This document shows, piece by piece, positions 1-8,324 of a stretch of DNA of 64,000 nucleotides. A program made the translations under genes and the position numbers. Within the stretch, counting starts at the first letter, position 1. Each line of letters starts with the position of its first letter. Under the pieces are notes generated by a model. That model was not told where the DNA came from, searched no databases, and saw only the letters and a list, made by a program, of their open reading frames with translations. Source of the DNA: Bacteroidales bacterium Bact_11. GTDB lineage: Bacteria > Bacteroidota > Bacteroidia > Bacteroidales > UBA932. The DNA lies in NCBI GenBank assembly GCA_001603505.1, contig LUZC01000023.1:1-64000 (forward strand), given 5' to 3'.

Positions 1-45
1 CGCGCCGCCGCCCTCGATCCCATCGAGGCCCTCCGAAGTTTGTGA
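1..45 (+). CDS. ABC transporter permease, C-terminal fragment (FtsX/MacB-like)
   Basis: Only the last 14 codons and the TGA stop are inside the window. They read RAAALDPIEALRSL. The LDPIEALR ending is the usual C-terminus of MacB/FtsX-type ABC transporter permeases, where it follows the last membrane helix on the cytoplasmic side. The rest of the gene lies to the left of the window, so substrate and partner ATPase are unknown. It converges on the Bat operon with a 24-base gap that holds half of a palindromic repeat. The family call rests on this short motif alone. Confidence 0.6.
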   Translation, partial: RAAALDPIEALRSL

Positions 46-48
46 TGG

Positions 49-64
49 GATGCCCGGTCAAGCC
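49..64 (+). repeat. Half copy of a palindromic REP-like repeat
   Basis: The bases gatgcccggtcaagcc closely match (one difference) one arm and loop of the palindrome at 58576-58596, in inverted orientation. The closing arm is missing here. It sits between two convergent genes, a typical place for such repeats. Confidence 0.45.
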
Positions 65-69
65 AACCC

Positions 70-2706
70 TCAGATCACTTCGAAGGTAGAGACGATTGCC
101 CAGCCTTGGCGTCCGTCGGCGATTTCGATCTTGGAGAAGTCGCCCACGTTGTCGAGGAGTCGGACCTTGGTGCCCTCGTGAAGCACGAATACCGTGTTGC
201 CACCCTGGGCCGGTGAACTCTTCACCGAGCAGACCGGCGAGGTGATGATGGCGCTGTCGTGCCGGGTGACGGCCTGCCGCTGCATTATCGAAAAGATGAA
301 TGCTACGATGGCCGCAGCCAGCACCACGCACCCCAAGATGAACGAAACCTTGCGCAGCGCGGTGGAACCGCCGTTGCGGAACAGGACGAACAGGAGACCG
401 ACCACCGCCAGCAACGCCAGCGTAATCCACGCCCAGGAATCGGCGGAAAGCCCTTGCCGTACCCCGCGGAACCAGGAAACCAGAATGAATTCGGGCACCT
501 CATCGATCTTGTCGAGCGTCATCTGCCGCACGATGGCCAGGTTGTTGGCCGCATCGACGTGCGACGGGTCGAGCTTCAGCGCCCGTTCGAAATAGAGGAT
601 GGCGTGCGCGATGTCGTCCATCTTGAAATAAGTGTTACCGATGTTGTAGTATAGATCGGCGCTCTCAAGGTTTTCGCCCTCGATCATCTGGTAGTAGTTG
701 AGCGCGTTCTGCCACTGCCCGGCCGCAAAGGCTTCGTTGCCGGCCGTCCACAGTGAGGAAACCTCCTCCTGTGCCGCTGCAGAAACCCCGGAGAGACACA
801 GCAGCAACGCTGCAATCGCGGCTCCGGCGGCCTTCTTGCCCGAGGCTTTCGCCGGATTCTTCATCTGGCTTTCGATATCGGAAATAACCCGGACGGCTTC
901 GTTGTATTCGTTCTCCATCTGCGTCTGGCCGCCGTCGGGCGCATAGCGCGCGAACTCGCAGCGGTCGATCAACGTGGCGAGCGCCTCGATGGTCGCATCG
1001 TTCACACCGCGGTCACGCAACTTTTCGCTGACCGAATCCTTCGACAGGTCGGCCGCCGGAATCAGCAGCTTGTCGGAAATATAGCCGAGCAGGGCCTTGT
1101 GCAATTCTTCGTAATAGGCGCCGCCCAGTCCTTGTTTCAGATAGGACTCCGCGTTCTTGAGACGGGTTCGGGCCAGGCGGTTGGCACGCCGGTTCTTGGA
1201 ACCGGCGACATCGGCCCGCCGCTCGTGCCTGCGGCGCACCAGATAATTGATGAGCAGGATAATCAGCGTCAGTGTAAGCATAAGTACATAGAACAGGAGT
1301 GAACCTGCGAAACAAGTGTCTTTTTTCTTGAGGTGACCGTCACTCAGGGCGATGTAACGGATGTCTTCGGCCAGGCTGCGAACGCTCTGCCGATTGCTGC
1401 CAGCCACAGCCACGCCGCCGCCTGCAATCTCTTCTCCCTTCTCCACGGAAATGGCGATGTCGCCGGTGGAGGTGGTGGCATACTTGCCGTGCGCGTTGTC
1501 GTAGTAGCCGTATTCAATCGCTGGTATCACGAACTCGCCGTGACTGCGCGGGATGAACGGGAACTCGAACGTCTTCGAGCCGCTGGTACCGCTGGCGGAA
1601 GTCTTGTCGGTGGTCTTGAGGTCATACACCTCGAAGTCGGGCGGGAAATTAACCTTGGGAGCCTCGAGCATCGAAAGGTTGCCATTGCCGGAGATGGTGA
1701 CGATAAGCGAAGCGGCTTCGTTCGACTTGATGCCGTCCTTGCTCAACTTCGCACTGATTTTGAAATCACCCACGCCGCCGGCGAAGGAAGCCGGCGCACC
1801 CGCCGGCAGGTCGCGCACCTTAACTTGGAGCGTCGGTGTGCTGATCCGTTTGCGGATGGTGGTGTACTGGTCGAAGAAATCGTCGAAGATCGAGAGCGGA
1901 CTGCCGCCGGAAGAGGAGCGTACGCGCAGCTGGCATACCATTTCCGCCGGATCGATGGACAGTGAGCCGCTCTGCTGCGGAATCAGCACCCATTGGCGTA
2001 CCAAAGCCGAGTTGTAAATCGTGCCATTTACGTTTTCCCTGTTGAATTCCAGGTTGTTGACCGTTACGGTCTCTTTGCTCCAGAAGCCGTTGAACGTGGG
2101 GAATTTGACATCCTCGAATCCGACGATGTCGGTTCGGGTGTAGAGTTTCAGCGTAGCGGTGACGGGCTCGCCCTTGACGACGTTGGTCTTGTTGAGTGTC
2201 AGGCGAAGGAAGATGTCCTGATTGGAGACGGTACCCGTGACGGTGGGATCGTTGCTGCCGGCGTTACCCTGCGATGGCTGCTGCGTATTGGACTGGGTAT
2301 TGCCATCGCCGGTGTCGCCGGCCTGCGGTTGGACCGCTGAGGCCACGACTTCGATCTGAAGCTGTCCCGATGAAACGCTTTCCTTGCCAACTGTCGCCGT
2401 GGCGGCCGCCAGCATGAAGGTGCCCGTCTTTTTGGGCTGAAGGAGATAGGTTATGGTCTCCTGGTGCGTGGACGTGCGTTTTCCGTTCACGAAACTGGTG
2501 TTGCTCATGGAGCCCCGCTGCGGCCCCCAAACCACGTCGAAATCGTCGGTGCCGGGCCAATCGAAATCGCTCATCCGGTCGTCGGCGGTAAAGACGATGC
2601 GGAAGGTCTCGTCGGCCGAAACCACCCGCGGACCCTCGACTTTGAGCGTCTGGGCCAGGCCCGTGACGGAGCTCAAAAGCATCAGCCATGTAAGAATGCG
2701 TTTCAT
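70..2706 (-). CDS. batD: BatD-BatE fusion protein (aerotolerance operon)
   Basis: The protein has about 878 residues. It starts with a signal peptide ending near GLAQ, followed by a long BatD region of beta-rich repeats (to about residue 460), a membrane helix at about 470-490 and a cytoplasmic helical part. A second hydrophobic stretch at about 624-646 looks like an embedded signal peptide ending in SAAAQ. After it come TPR repeats (about 650-730), two membrane helices (about 760-807) and an SH3-like tail, which is the BatE architecture. In Bacteroides BatD and BatE are separate proteins. I chose the ATG at 2706, 5 bases after the batBC stop; an in-frame TTG at 2718 would overlap batBC. Bat proteins are linked to oxidative stress and envelope integrity, but their mechanism is unknown. 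The domain assignment is by pattern, not by search. Confidence 0.88.
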   Translation of the reverse strand: MKRILTWLMLLSSVTGLAQTLKVEGPRVVSADETFRIVFTADDRMSDFDWPGTDDFDVVWGPQRGSMSNTSFVNGKRTSTHQETITYLLQPKKTGTFMLAAATATVGKESVSSGQLQIEVVASAVQPQAGDTGDGNTQSNTQQPSQGNAGSNDPTVTGTVSNQDIFLRLTLNKTNVVKGEPVTATLKLYTRTDIVGFEDVKFPTFNGFWSKETVTVNNLEFNRENVNGTIYNSALVRQWVLIPQQSGSLSIDPAEMVCQLRVRSSSGGSPLSIFDDFFDQYTTIRKRISTPTLQVKVRDLPAGAPASFAGGVGDFKISAKLSKDGIKSNEAASLIVTISGNGNLSMLEAPKVNFPPDFEVYDLKTTDKTSASGTSGSKTFEFPFIPRSHGEFVIPAIEYGYYDNAHGKYATTSTGDIAISVEKGEEIAGGGVAVAGSNRQSVRSLAEDIRYIALSDGHLKKKDTCFAGSLLFYVLMLTLTLIILLINYLVRRRHERRADVAGSKNRRANRLARTRLKNAESYLKQGLGGAYYEELHKALLGYISDKLLIPAADLSKDSVSEKLRDRGVNDATIEALATLIDRCEFARYAPDGGQTQMENEYNEAVRVISDIESQMKNPAKASGKKAAGAAIAALLLCLSGVSAAAQEEVSSLWTAGNEAFAAGQWQNALNYYQMIEGENLESADLYYNIGNTYFKMDDIAHAILYFERALKLDPSHVDAANNLAIVRQMTLDKIDEVPEFILVSWFRGVRQGLSADSWAWITLALLAVVGLLFVLFRNGGSTALRKVSFILGCVVLAAAIVAFIFSIMQRQAVTRHDSAIITSPVCSVKSSPAQGGNTVFVLHEGTKVRLLDNVGDFSKIEIADGRQGWAIVSTFEVI
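769..840 (-). other. Internal signal-peptide-like segment in BatD-BatE
   Basis: The segment has two lysines, then a run of Ala/Ile/Leu, then SGVSAAAQ. This is the layout of an N-terminal signal peptide with a signal peptidase I site, but it lies in the middle of the fused protein, exactly where BatE would begin. It may be a membrane anchor or a cleavage site. Confidence 0.55.
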
Positions 2707-2711
2707 TGCTT

Positions 2712-4445
2712 CTACCAATTTTTCTCTTTCTGTTTCGATTTCAGCTTCGCGGCCTTTTCCTTCTTGACCTTGTCCTGCGTCTTGTCCTCCTGGGCCTGGA
2801 TGGCCTGCAGCATCTGCTGGGCGGCCTGCGGCGTTATCTTGGACTCCTGGCCTTGGTTCTGCTGCTGGTCCTGGTTCTGATCCTGGTTCTGATCTTGATT
2901 CTGATCGGGATTCTGCTGTTGGTCCTGCTGATCGTTCTGGTCCTTATTCTGATCGTTGTTCTGATCCTGCTGCTGATCCTGATTCTGATCTTGATTCTGG
3001 TCGTTGTTGTCCCCGCCGCCACCATTTTGCGGTTCATTCTCCAGCATCTTCTGGGCATAGGCCAGATTTTCCTTTGTCTCCCTGTCGTCCGGCCGGCGAC
3101 GCAACGAGTTCTTGTAGGCATCGATGGCGCCCTGCCAATTGCGCTGCTTCAGCAGCGAATTGCCCATGTTGTGGTAAGCGTCTGCACCGTATTTTCCCTT
3201 GGCCAGCGAATCGATGCCCGCCTTGTAATAGCGGTCGGCTTCGCCGTAATTCTCCATACGGTAATAATCGTTGGCCAGGTTGTAGTCGGCCGCGATGGAG
3301 GTCGAGTCTGCTACCAACGCCTTCTTGTAGTCGATTTCCGCCTCGGCATAATGATCCTTCTTGAACTCGCGGTTGCCATGGCGTACGCTCTTGCGTTCGC
3401 TCTGCGCGAAACAAACGGTTGTACAGAGCAGCATGATCAACACGGTGAAGAGTTTCCGCCGGGCGCGGCGGCCGGGAACCAGGAATTCCAGGACCAGGAA
3501 GAAGAGGGCGATGGCAAAGAAATACATATACTGTTCGTCGAAGTCTTCGAACACCACCGATTTGAACTGCTCCTTGTCGATGGTGCGGATGTCGTCGATA
3601 ATGGGGTTGAGGCCGAATTCGCTGTTGCCGGCGCGAACATACTTACCCTGGCCGATACCGGCGATTTCCTGCAGGATGTCTTCGTCGAGCCGCGACACCA
3701 CGATTTCACCGTCTTTGTCTTTCATCAGGCCGCCGCCCTTGAGGGGAATCGGCTTGCCCTGCGGGGTGCCCACGCCGATGCAATAAATGCGAATACCCTG
3801 TTCGGCGATGGTGCGGGCTGCGTCGAGCGCTTCGCCTTCGTGGTCCTCACCGTCGGTGATCAGGATGATGGCGCGCGAGCGTTCGCTCTGCGTGCTGAAA
3901 CTGCGGGCCGATGCCATCAGTGCCGCGGCCAGGTCGGTGCCCTGGATGGGCACGCTGCCGGTGTCGATGCTCTTCAGGAAGATCTTGGCCGAAACATAGT
4001 CGGCCGTGATGGGAAGCTGTACGAACGACTCGCCGGCGAAGACCACCAGTCCGATGCGGTCGCCCTGCAGGCGGTCTACCAGCCTGGAAATAGCCAGTTT
4101 GGAACGCTCCAGCCGGTTGGGCGAATAATCTTCAGCCAGCATCGAATTGGAAACGTCGAGGGCGATCATCACTTCCACGCCCTGGCTCTCATGTTCCTTG
4201 AGGCGGGCGCCCAGCTGCGGCCGGGCCAGGCCGATCACGAAGAAAAACCAGGCAGCGGCCAGCAGGCTGATCTTGAGCCATCCCTTGCCGGTAGAGGCAT
4301 CGGGCATCAGGCGGCGGACCATCTCCGCATTGCCAAAACGCGCCAGTCGCCGGCGGCGCATGCGCAAGTACAGCGCATAGCCCACGAACAGCAGCGGAAT
4401 CAGCAGTAGGAGAAGCAGATATTGACTTTGTGTCAGATAGACCAT
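2712..4445 (-). CDS. batB: BatB-BatC fusion protein (VWA + TPR + Gln/Asn/Asp-rich tail)
   Basis: The protein has 577 residues. Membrane helices at about 8-27 and 58-78 are followed by a von Willebrand A domain with an intact MIDAS motif DVSNS (97-101), then a helix at about 307-323. This is BatB. A second hydrophobic segment at 331-348 ends in CFAQ and resembles a signal peptide. It is followed by TPR repeats (about 352-465), a tail almost entirely made of N, Q and D (about 480-535), and a Lys/Glu-rich end, which is BatC. BatB and BatC are usually separate genes. The start ATG at 4445 overlaps the batA stop as TAATG, which suggests translational coupling. VWA domains bind partners through a metal ion. 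The specific Bat partner is unknown. Confidence 0.9.
   Translation of the reverse strand: MVYLTQSQYLLLLLLIPLLFVGYALYLRMRRRRLARFGNAEMVRRLMPDASTGKGWLKISLLAAAWFFFVIGLARPQLGARLKEHESQGVEVMIALDVSNSMLAEDYSPNRLERSKLAISRLVDRLQGDRIGLVVFAGESFVQLPITADYVSAKIFLKSIDTGSVPIQGTDLAAALMASARSFSTQSERSRAIILITDGEDHEGEALDAARTIAEQGIRIYCIGVGTPQGKPIPLKGGGLMKDKDGEIVVSRLDEDILQEIAGIGQGKYVRAGNSEFGLNPIIDDIRTIDKEQFKSVVFEDFDEQYMYFFAIALFFLVLEFLVPGRRARRKLFTVLIMLLCTTVCFAQSERKSVRHGNREFKKDHYAEAEIDYKKALVADSTSIAADYNLANDYYRMENYGEADRYYKAGIDSLAKGKYGADAYHNMGNSLLKQRNWQGAIDAYKNSLRRRPDDRETKENLAYAQKMLENEPQNGGGGDNNDQNQDQNQDQQQDQNNDQNKDQNDQQDQQQNPDQNQDQNQDQNQDQQQNQGQESKITPQAAQQMLQAIQAQEDKTQDKVKKEKAAKLKSKQKEKNW
2846..3005 (-). repeat. Low-complexity coding repeat (Q/N/D-rich)
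   Basis: An imprecise repeat of about 6 bases (variants of ctgatc and ttctga on the plus strand) encodes alternating N, Q and D residues in the BatC part. It is inside an open frame and could vary in length by slippage. Confidence 0.7.
3402..3464 (-). other. Internal signal-peptide-like segment in BatB-BatC
   Basis: Arg-Arg-Lys, a hydrophobic core of about 13 residues and the ending VCFAQS lie directly after the last BatB membrane helix. The same type of segment occurs in the BatD-BatE fusion of this operon. Confidence 0.55.
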
Positions 4446-5431
4446 TACGGAATCCTCCTCAATACGATGAACCGGAAAAACAGCTCGCCCAGCAGGCAGA
4501 AGAGCGCAATCAGCGCGAAGCGCATGAACAGTTCGGAATACACCGGGAAACTGTCGACGGTGGTGCGCGTCTTTTCCATCTGGTTGATCTCGTTGTAGAT
4601 TTCCATCAACTTGGTGTTGTTGGTGGCACGGAAGTACTTGCCTCCGGTTTCCGAGGCGATCTGTCGCAGGAGATCTTCGTCGATTTCAACCTTGACGTTC
4701 TGAATCTGCACGCCCCAGGGCGTCATGAACGGGTAGGGAGCCTCGCCCATCGCACCCACGCCGATGGTGTAGACGCGGACGCCGTAGGTCTTGGCGATCT
4801 CGGTGGCCATCAGGGGCGAGACTTCGCCGCAGTTGTTCATGCCGTCGGTCAGCAGGATTACTACCTTGCTTTTTGCTTCGGAATCTTTCAGGCGCGCCAC
4901 GGCGGTGGCCAGGCCGTTGCCAATAGCGGTCCCGTCGTCGATCAGCCCGGTTTCCACTTCCTTCATCAGGTTGATGAGGGTGGCACGGTCGGTGGTCAGC
5001 GGCGCCTGTGTGTAGCTCTCGCCGGCAAACACCACGATACCCATGCGGTCGGCCGGACGGCTGGCGATGAATTCCATGGCGATATCCTTGGCGGCTCCGA
5101 TGCGGTCGGGCTTGAAGTCGCGGGCCAGCATGGAAGTGGAGACGTCCATCGTCAGCACGATGTCAATGCCTTCGGTGTCGACCTTCTCGAAGTTCTCCGA
5201 CGAACGCGGCCGGGCGATGGCCACGATGAGTGCCGCCATGGCCAGCATCCGGAGGATGAAGGGGATGTGGCGCAGCCACGTGGCGGGATGCGTCTTACCG
5301 TCATCCCATTGGGCCGTATTCGAAACAGTAAGACCCGGATCTTGGCCGCGCAACTGCCGCCACAGGTAAATCGCCAGCAGCGGAATCAGCAGCAGTTCAA
5401 GCCAGAGCAGGTTGGGGTATTCAAAAAACAT
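4445..5431 (-). CDS. batA: BatA, VWA-domain membrane protein
   Basis: The protein has 328 residues. A hydrophobic N-terminus (about 8-24), a second helix (about 56-74), a VWA domain with MIDAS motif DVSTS (96-100) and a C-terminal membrane helix match BatA of the Bacteroides aerotolerance operon. The VWA domain is expected in the periplasm or cytoplasm next to the inner membrane and probably pairs with the VWA domain of BatB encoded downstream. The start ATG at 5431 directly follows the stop of the upstream gene, and the stop overlaps batB as TAATG, so the three genes are tightly coupled. Function is known only genetically in the family (stress resistance). Confidence 0.92.
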   Translation of the reverse strand: MFFEYPNLLWLELLLIPLLAIYLWRQLRGQDPGLTVSNTAQWDDGKTHPATWLRHIPFILRMLAMAALIVAIARPRSSENFEKVDTEGIDIVLTMDVSTSMLARDFKPDRIGAAKDIAMEFIASRPADRMGIVVFAGESYTQAPLTTDRATLINLMKEVETGLIDDGTAIGNGLATAVARLKDSEAKSKVVILLTDGMNNCGEVSPLMATEIAKTYGVRVYTIGVGAMGEAPYPFMTPWGVQIQNVKVEIDEDLLRQIASETGGKYFRATNNTKLMEIYNEINQMEKTRTTVDSFPVYSELFMRFALIALFCLLGELFFRFIVLRRIP

Positions 5432-6382
5432 CTATTCTTCCTCCTCCTCTTTCACTTGTTGCATATAGGTGTCGTTGACGAACCGGATCGCCGTGGGAAT
5501 GGCGCTCTCGTTCTCCTGGTCGGTGGCGGTGTGCTTGGCGAACTTCACGAAGTCGGCGGTGGTGAACAGGTCCTTCATCTGGTCCATCAGGGCCGGCTCG
5601 ATGTCCTTGCCTTCCAGGTCGCGGAACATCTCGCCGGAGGTCTGCTCGAGGGCGGACACGTCGTAGCGCTCGGCGATGTACTGGCGCAGGGCGTCGGTTA
5701 CCTGCGTGTAGAACTGTTTCTGCTTGCCGGCCTGCCAGAGTTTTTGGGCACGTGTCTTTTCGAGGCTGCGGAGCGCAACGATGTGGGGCGGATCCTGGAC
5801 CACAGGCTTGCCAAACAGCGTACGGTTCTGTTTCCGCATCCGGATCCAGCGGATGAGCAGCCATACCAGCGCGGCGACCAGCAGCGCCAGACCGATCCAG
5901 GGCAGTGTTTCCTTGAAAGTAATAGGATAACGGATCTGGCCCTTGATGTCGTGGGGCTGGAAGGTGGCTGTGTCGATGGGGAAGGTGTCCACCGCCAGCG
6001 TCGGTCCGGCATATTCGAGCGTGTCGACGGTGCCGTCGGCGCGGGCGAGGAGGACATAGAGCGGCGGAAGAGCATAACTGCCGCTATCGAAGCTTGTGAG
6101 GGTAACGCGCCCCTGGAGATTCAGGATGCCGTTTTTGGTGGAAAGGGTGTCGAGCGCGAGTTCGCCAAGCGCTTCGACGCCGGGAACCGGCGATTCGCCG
6201 GGTTTGCTGATGCGCGCCGATTCGCCAGGTGCGAGCTGCAGGTCGAGTGTCCACTCGATCTGGTCGCCGATCAGGATGGAGTCGCGGCTGAGGCGGCTGC
6301 GCAAGGCTCCGTCGGCGTCCTGTCCGAAAAGGGGAAAGGCGGCGAGCAGCAAGGTGCAGATTCCGGATAGCATCTTCTTCAT
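5432..6382 (-). CDS. Bat-operon signal-peptide membrane protein (DUF4381-like)
   Basis: The protein has 316 residues. It has a signal peptide ending in PLFGQ, a beta-rich periplasmic part (about 25-150), one membrane helix (about 160-178) and a helical cytoplasmic domain ending in EEEEE. A protein of this layout lies between the DUF58 and batA genes in many Bacteroidota Bat operons. The cytoplasmic domain resembles the C-terminal part of BatD, so it may be a short paralogue of BatD. It abuts batA with no spacing and lies about a base after the DUF58 gene. I see no catalytic motif. It may hold the VWA proteins to the membrane, which is inference. Confidence 0.75.
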   Translation of the reverse strand: MKKMLSGICTLLLAAFPLFGQDADGALRSRLSRDSILIGDQIEWTLDLQLAPGESARISKPGESPVPGVEALGELALDTLSTKNGILNLQGRVTLTSFDSGSYALPPLYVLLARADGTVDTLEYAGPTLAVDTFPIDTATFQPHDIKGQIRYPITFKETLPWIGLALLVAALVWLLIRWIRMRKQNRTLFGKPVVQDPPHIVALRSLEKTRAQKLWQAGKQKQFYTQVTDALRQYIAERYDVSALEQTSGEMFRDLEGKDIEPALMDQMKDLFTTADFVKFAKHTATDQENESAIPTAIRFVNDTYMQQVKEEEEE

Positions 6383-6383
6383 A

Positions 6384-7268
6384 TTATGCTCTGTTTTTGA
6401 AGAATGCGATCAAATTCTTAACATAGTCCTCTCCGGTGCCGATGCGGACGTTGTCGATGCGGTAGCGGCGCAGCGTGGCGAGGGTGTTGTCGGTAGCTTC
6501 CCGCCTCCAGGTTTCATAGTTGCGCCGCACGGCGGCCGACGAGGTGTTGATCCAGCGCTCGCGGCCCGTTTCGGCATCGCGGATGTGCACCAGTCCGATA
6601 TCGGGCAGCGTAAGTTCACGCGGGTCGTAGATGTCGATGACCGAAATGTCGTGGCGGCCGGCTGCAATCTTGAGGGCGTCCTCGTAGCGGGGAAGCCGCT
6701 GGTCGTCCAGGTCGATCATGTCGGAAAGGACAAACGCTGTGCAGCGCTTCTTGATGGCGTTGGTCAGGTAGCGGAGGGCGGCGCCGATGTCGGTGCCTCT
6801 GTCTTCCGGCTCGAATTCCACCAGTTCGCGAATGATGCGGAGCAGGTGGCTCCTGCCTTTCTTGGGCGGGATGAATTTCTCCACCCTGGAACTGAAGAAC
6901 AGGGCCCCCACTTTGTCGTTGTTGATGGCGGCGGAGAAGGAAAGCACGGCGGCGATTTCGGTAATCAGGTCTTTCTTGGTCTGGCTGGTCGTTCCGAACA
7001 GGCGCGAGCCGCTCACGTCGATGAGCAGCATCACCGTAAGCTCGCGCTCTTCTTCGAAGACCTTGACATAGGGGCTGCGCAGGCGGGCGGTGACGTTCCA
7101 GTCCATGCTGCGCACGTCGTCGCCGTACTGGTACTCACGCACTTCGCTGAAGGCCATGCCGCGTCCCTTGAACGCAGAATGGTACTCTCCGGCGAAGACC
7201 TGGTGAGACAGCGCCTTCGTCTTGATTTCGATTTTCCGTACCTTCTTTAACAAGTCGTTTTCCATCAT
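6384..7268 (-). CDS. DUF58 family protein of the MoxR/Bat operon
   Basis: The protein has about 294 residues if it starts at the ATG at 7268, which overlaps the moxR stop as TAATG; a second ATG follows directly. The upstream in-frame extension to 7379 is antisense-like low-quality sequence inside moxR and is rejected. The DUF58 signature GRGMAFSEVREYQYGDDVR and the following MDWN lie near the N-terminus, followed by a VWA-like fold with DVSGS. DUF58 proteins are almost always encoded next to a MoxR ATPase and probably act as its client or adaptor. Confidence 0.9.
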   Translation of the reverse strand: MMENDLLKKVRKIEIKTKALSHQVFAGEYHSAFKGRGMAFSEVREYQYGDDVRSMDWNVTARLRSPYVKVFEEERELTVMLLIDVSGSRLFGTTSQTKKDLITEIAAVLSFSAAINNDKVGALFFSSRVEKFIPPKKGRSHLLRIIRELVEFEPEDRGTDIGAALRYLTNAIKKRCTAFVLSDMIDLDDQRLPRYEDALKIAAGRHDISVIDIYDPRELTLPDIGLVHIRDAETGRERWINTSSAAVRRNYETWRREATDNTLATLRRYRIDNVRIGTGEDYVKNLIAFFKNRA

Positions 7269-8260
7269 TAAGGAACTTCTACGGCGTTGAGCACTTCGGT
7301 AATGATTTCTTCGGAGGTGATGTTTTCGGCTTCGGCTTCGTAGGTCAGGCCGATGCGGTGACGGAGCACATCGTAGCACACGGCGCGCACGTCTTCGGGA
7401 ATCACGTAACCGCGACGCTTGATGAAAGCGTAGGCCTTGGCCGCCATGGCGAGCGAGATGCTGGCACGCGGCGATCCGCCGAAGGAGATCATGTCCTTGA
7501 GTTTGCCGAGCCCGTATTCTTCCGGCTGGCGCGTGGCGAACACGATGTCCACGATGTAGCGCTCGATTTTCTCGTCCATGTACACGTCGCGCACCACTTC
7601 GCGGGCCCGCACAATGTCCTCAGGCTTAAGTTGCGCGCTCGGGCGCGGAAACTCACCCTGGTTGTTCATCCGGATGATGAGTTTTTCCTCGTCCTTCTTC
7701 GGATAGGTGACTTTCACTTTCAGCATGAAGCGGTCGACCTGTGCTTCGGGCAGGGGATAGGTGCCTTCCTGCTCGATGGGGTTCTGCGTGGCCATTACCA
7801 GGAACGGTTCGGGCAGCTTGAAGGTGCTCTCGCCGATGGTCACCTGACGCTCCTGCATGGCTTCGAGCAGGGCCGACTGCACTTTGGCCGGGCTGCGGTT
7901 GATTTCATCGGCCAGTACGAAATTGGCGAACACGGGGCCTTTCTTGATTTGGAACTGTTCGCTTTTCTGGCTGTAGATCATCGTACCGATAAGGTCGGCC
8001 GGCAACAGGTCGGGTGTGAACTGGATGCGGTTGAATTTGGCATCCACGATCTGGGCGAGCGTGTTGATGGCCAGGGTCTTCGCCAGGCCGGGCATGCCTT
8101 CGAGCAGGATGTGTCCGTTGGCCAGTAAACCGATGAGGAGGTTGTCGACGAGCTGCTTTTGCCCCACGATCACCTTGCCCATCTCCATCTGGATGATGTC
8201 GACAAAGGCGCTCTCCTTCTCGATGCGCTCATTTAACGCTTTAATGTTTACGCTATCCAT
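7268..8260 (-). CDS. moxR: MoxR-family AAA+ ATPase
   Basis: The protein has 330 residues. It has a Walker A motif GMPGLAKT (55-62) and a Walker B motif VLADEINR (115-122) followed by the SPAKVQSALLEAM sensor segment, which is typical of MoxR. It is the first gene of the operon that continues through DUF58, a BatD-like protein, BatA, BatBC and BatDE. MoxR ATPases are thought to act as chaperones that mature or activate VWA-domain partners, here probably BatA and BatB. A TAnnTTTG promoter lies 44 bases upstream of its start. Confidence 0.95.
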   Translation of the reverse strand: MDSVNIKALNERIEKESAFVDIIQMEMGKVIVGQKQLVDNLLIGLLANGHILLEGMPGLAKTLAINTLAQIVDAKFNRIQFTPDLLPADLIGTMIYSQKSEQFQIKKGPVFANFVLADEINRSPAKVQSALLEAMQERQVTIGESTFKLPEPFLVMATQNPIEQEGTYPLPEAQVDRFMLKVKVTYPKKDEEKLIIRMNNQGEFPRPSAQLKPEDIVRAREVVRDVYMDEKIERYIVDIVFATRQPEEYGLGKLKDMISFGGSPRASISLAMAAKAYAFIKRRGYVIPEDVRAVCYDVLRHRIGLTYEAEAENITSEEIITEVLNAVEVP

Positions 8261-8280
8261 GTTTGTATTGTGTTTTTTTG

Positions 8281-8288
8281 TATTTTTG
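8281..8288 (+). promoter_or_regulatory. -7 box of the truA-umuC operon
   Basis: TATTTTTG matches the Bacteroidota -7 consensus TAnnTTTG, 36 bases before the truA ATG. Confidence 0.6.
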
Positions 8289-8304
8289 TTGTCTGATTAA
8301 ACTA

Positions 8305-8312
8305 CAAAATTA
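8305..8312 (-). promoter_or_regulatory. -7 box of the moxR-bat operon
   Basis: On the minus strand this reads TAATTTTG, matching TAnnTTTG, 44 bases upstream of the moxR ATG. It lies inside the 64-base divergent gap shared with truA. Confidence 0.6.
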
Positions 8313-8324
8313 GTAAAATTTTCC

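Noticed and set aside
2846-3005. Possible CRISPR-like array
   Set aside because: The repeats are 6-base coding units without spacers, inside batBC.
2706-4409. A 567-residue open frame on the plus strand with a long Leu/Ile/Val-rich stretch
   Set aside because: It is antisense of batBC. The hydrophobic run is the complement of the Q/N/D repeat, with no start signal or family motif.
4430-6370. A 646-residue open frame on the plus strand
   Set aside because: It is antisense of batA and the gene before it. High-GC codon bias opens this frame; no protein motif was seen.
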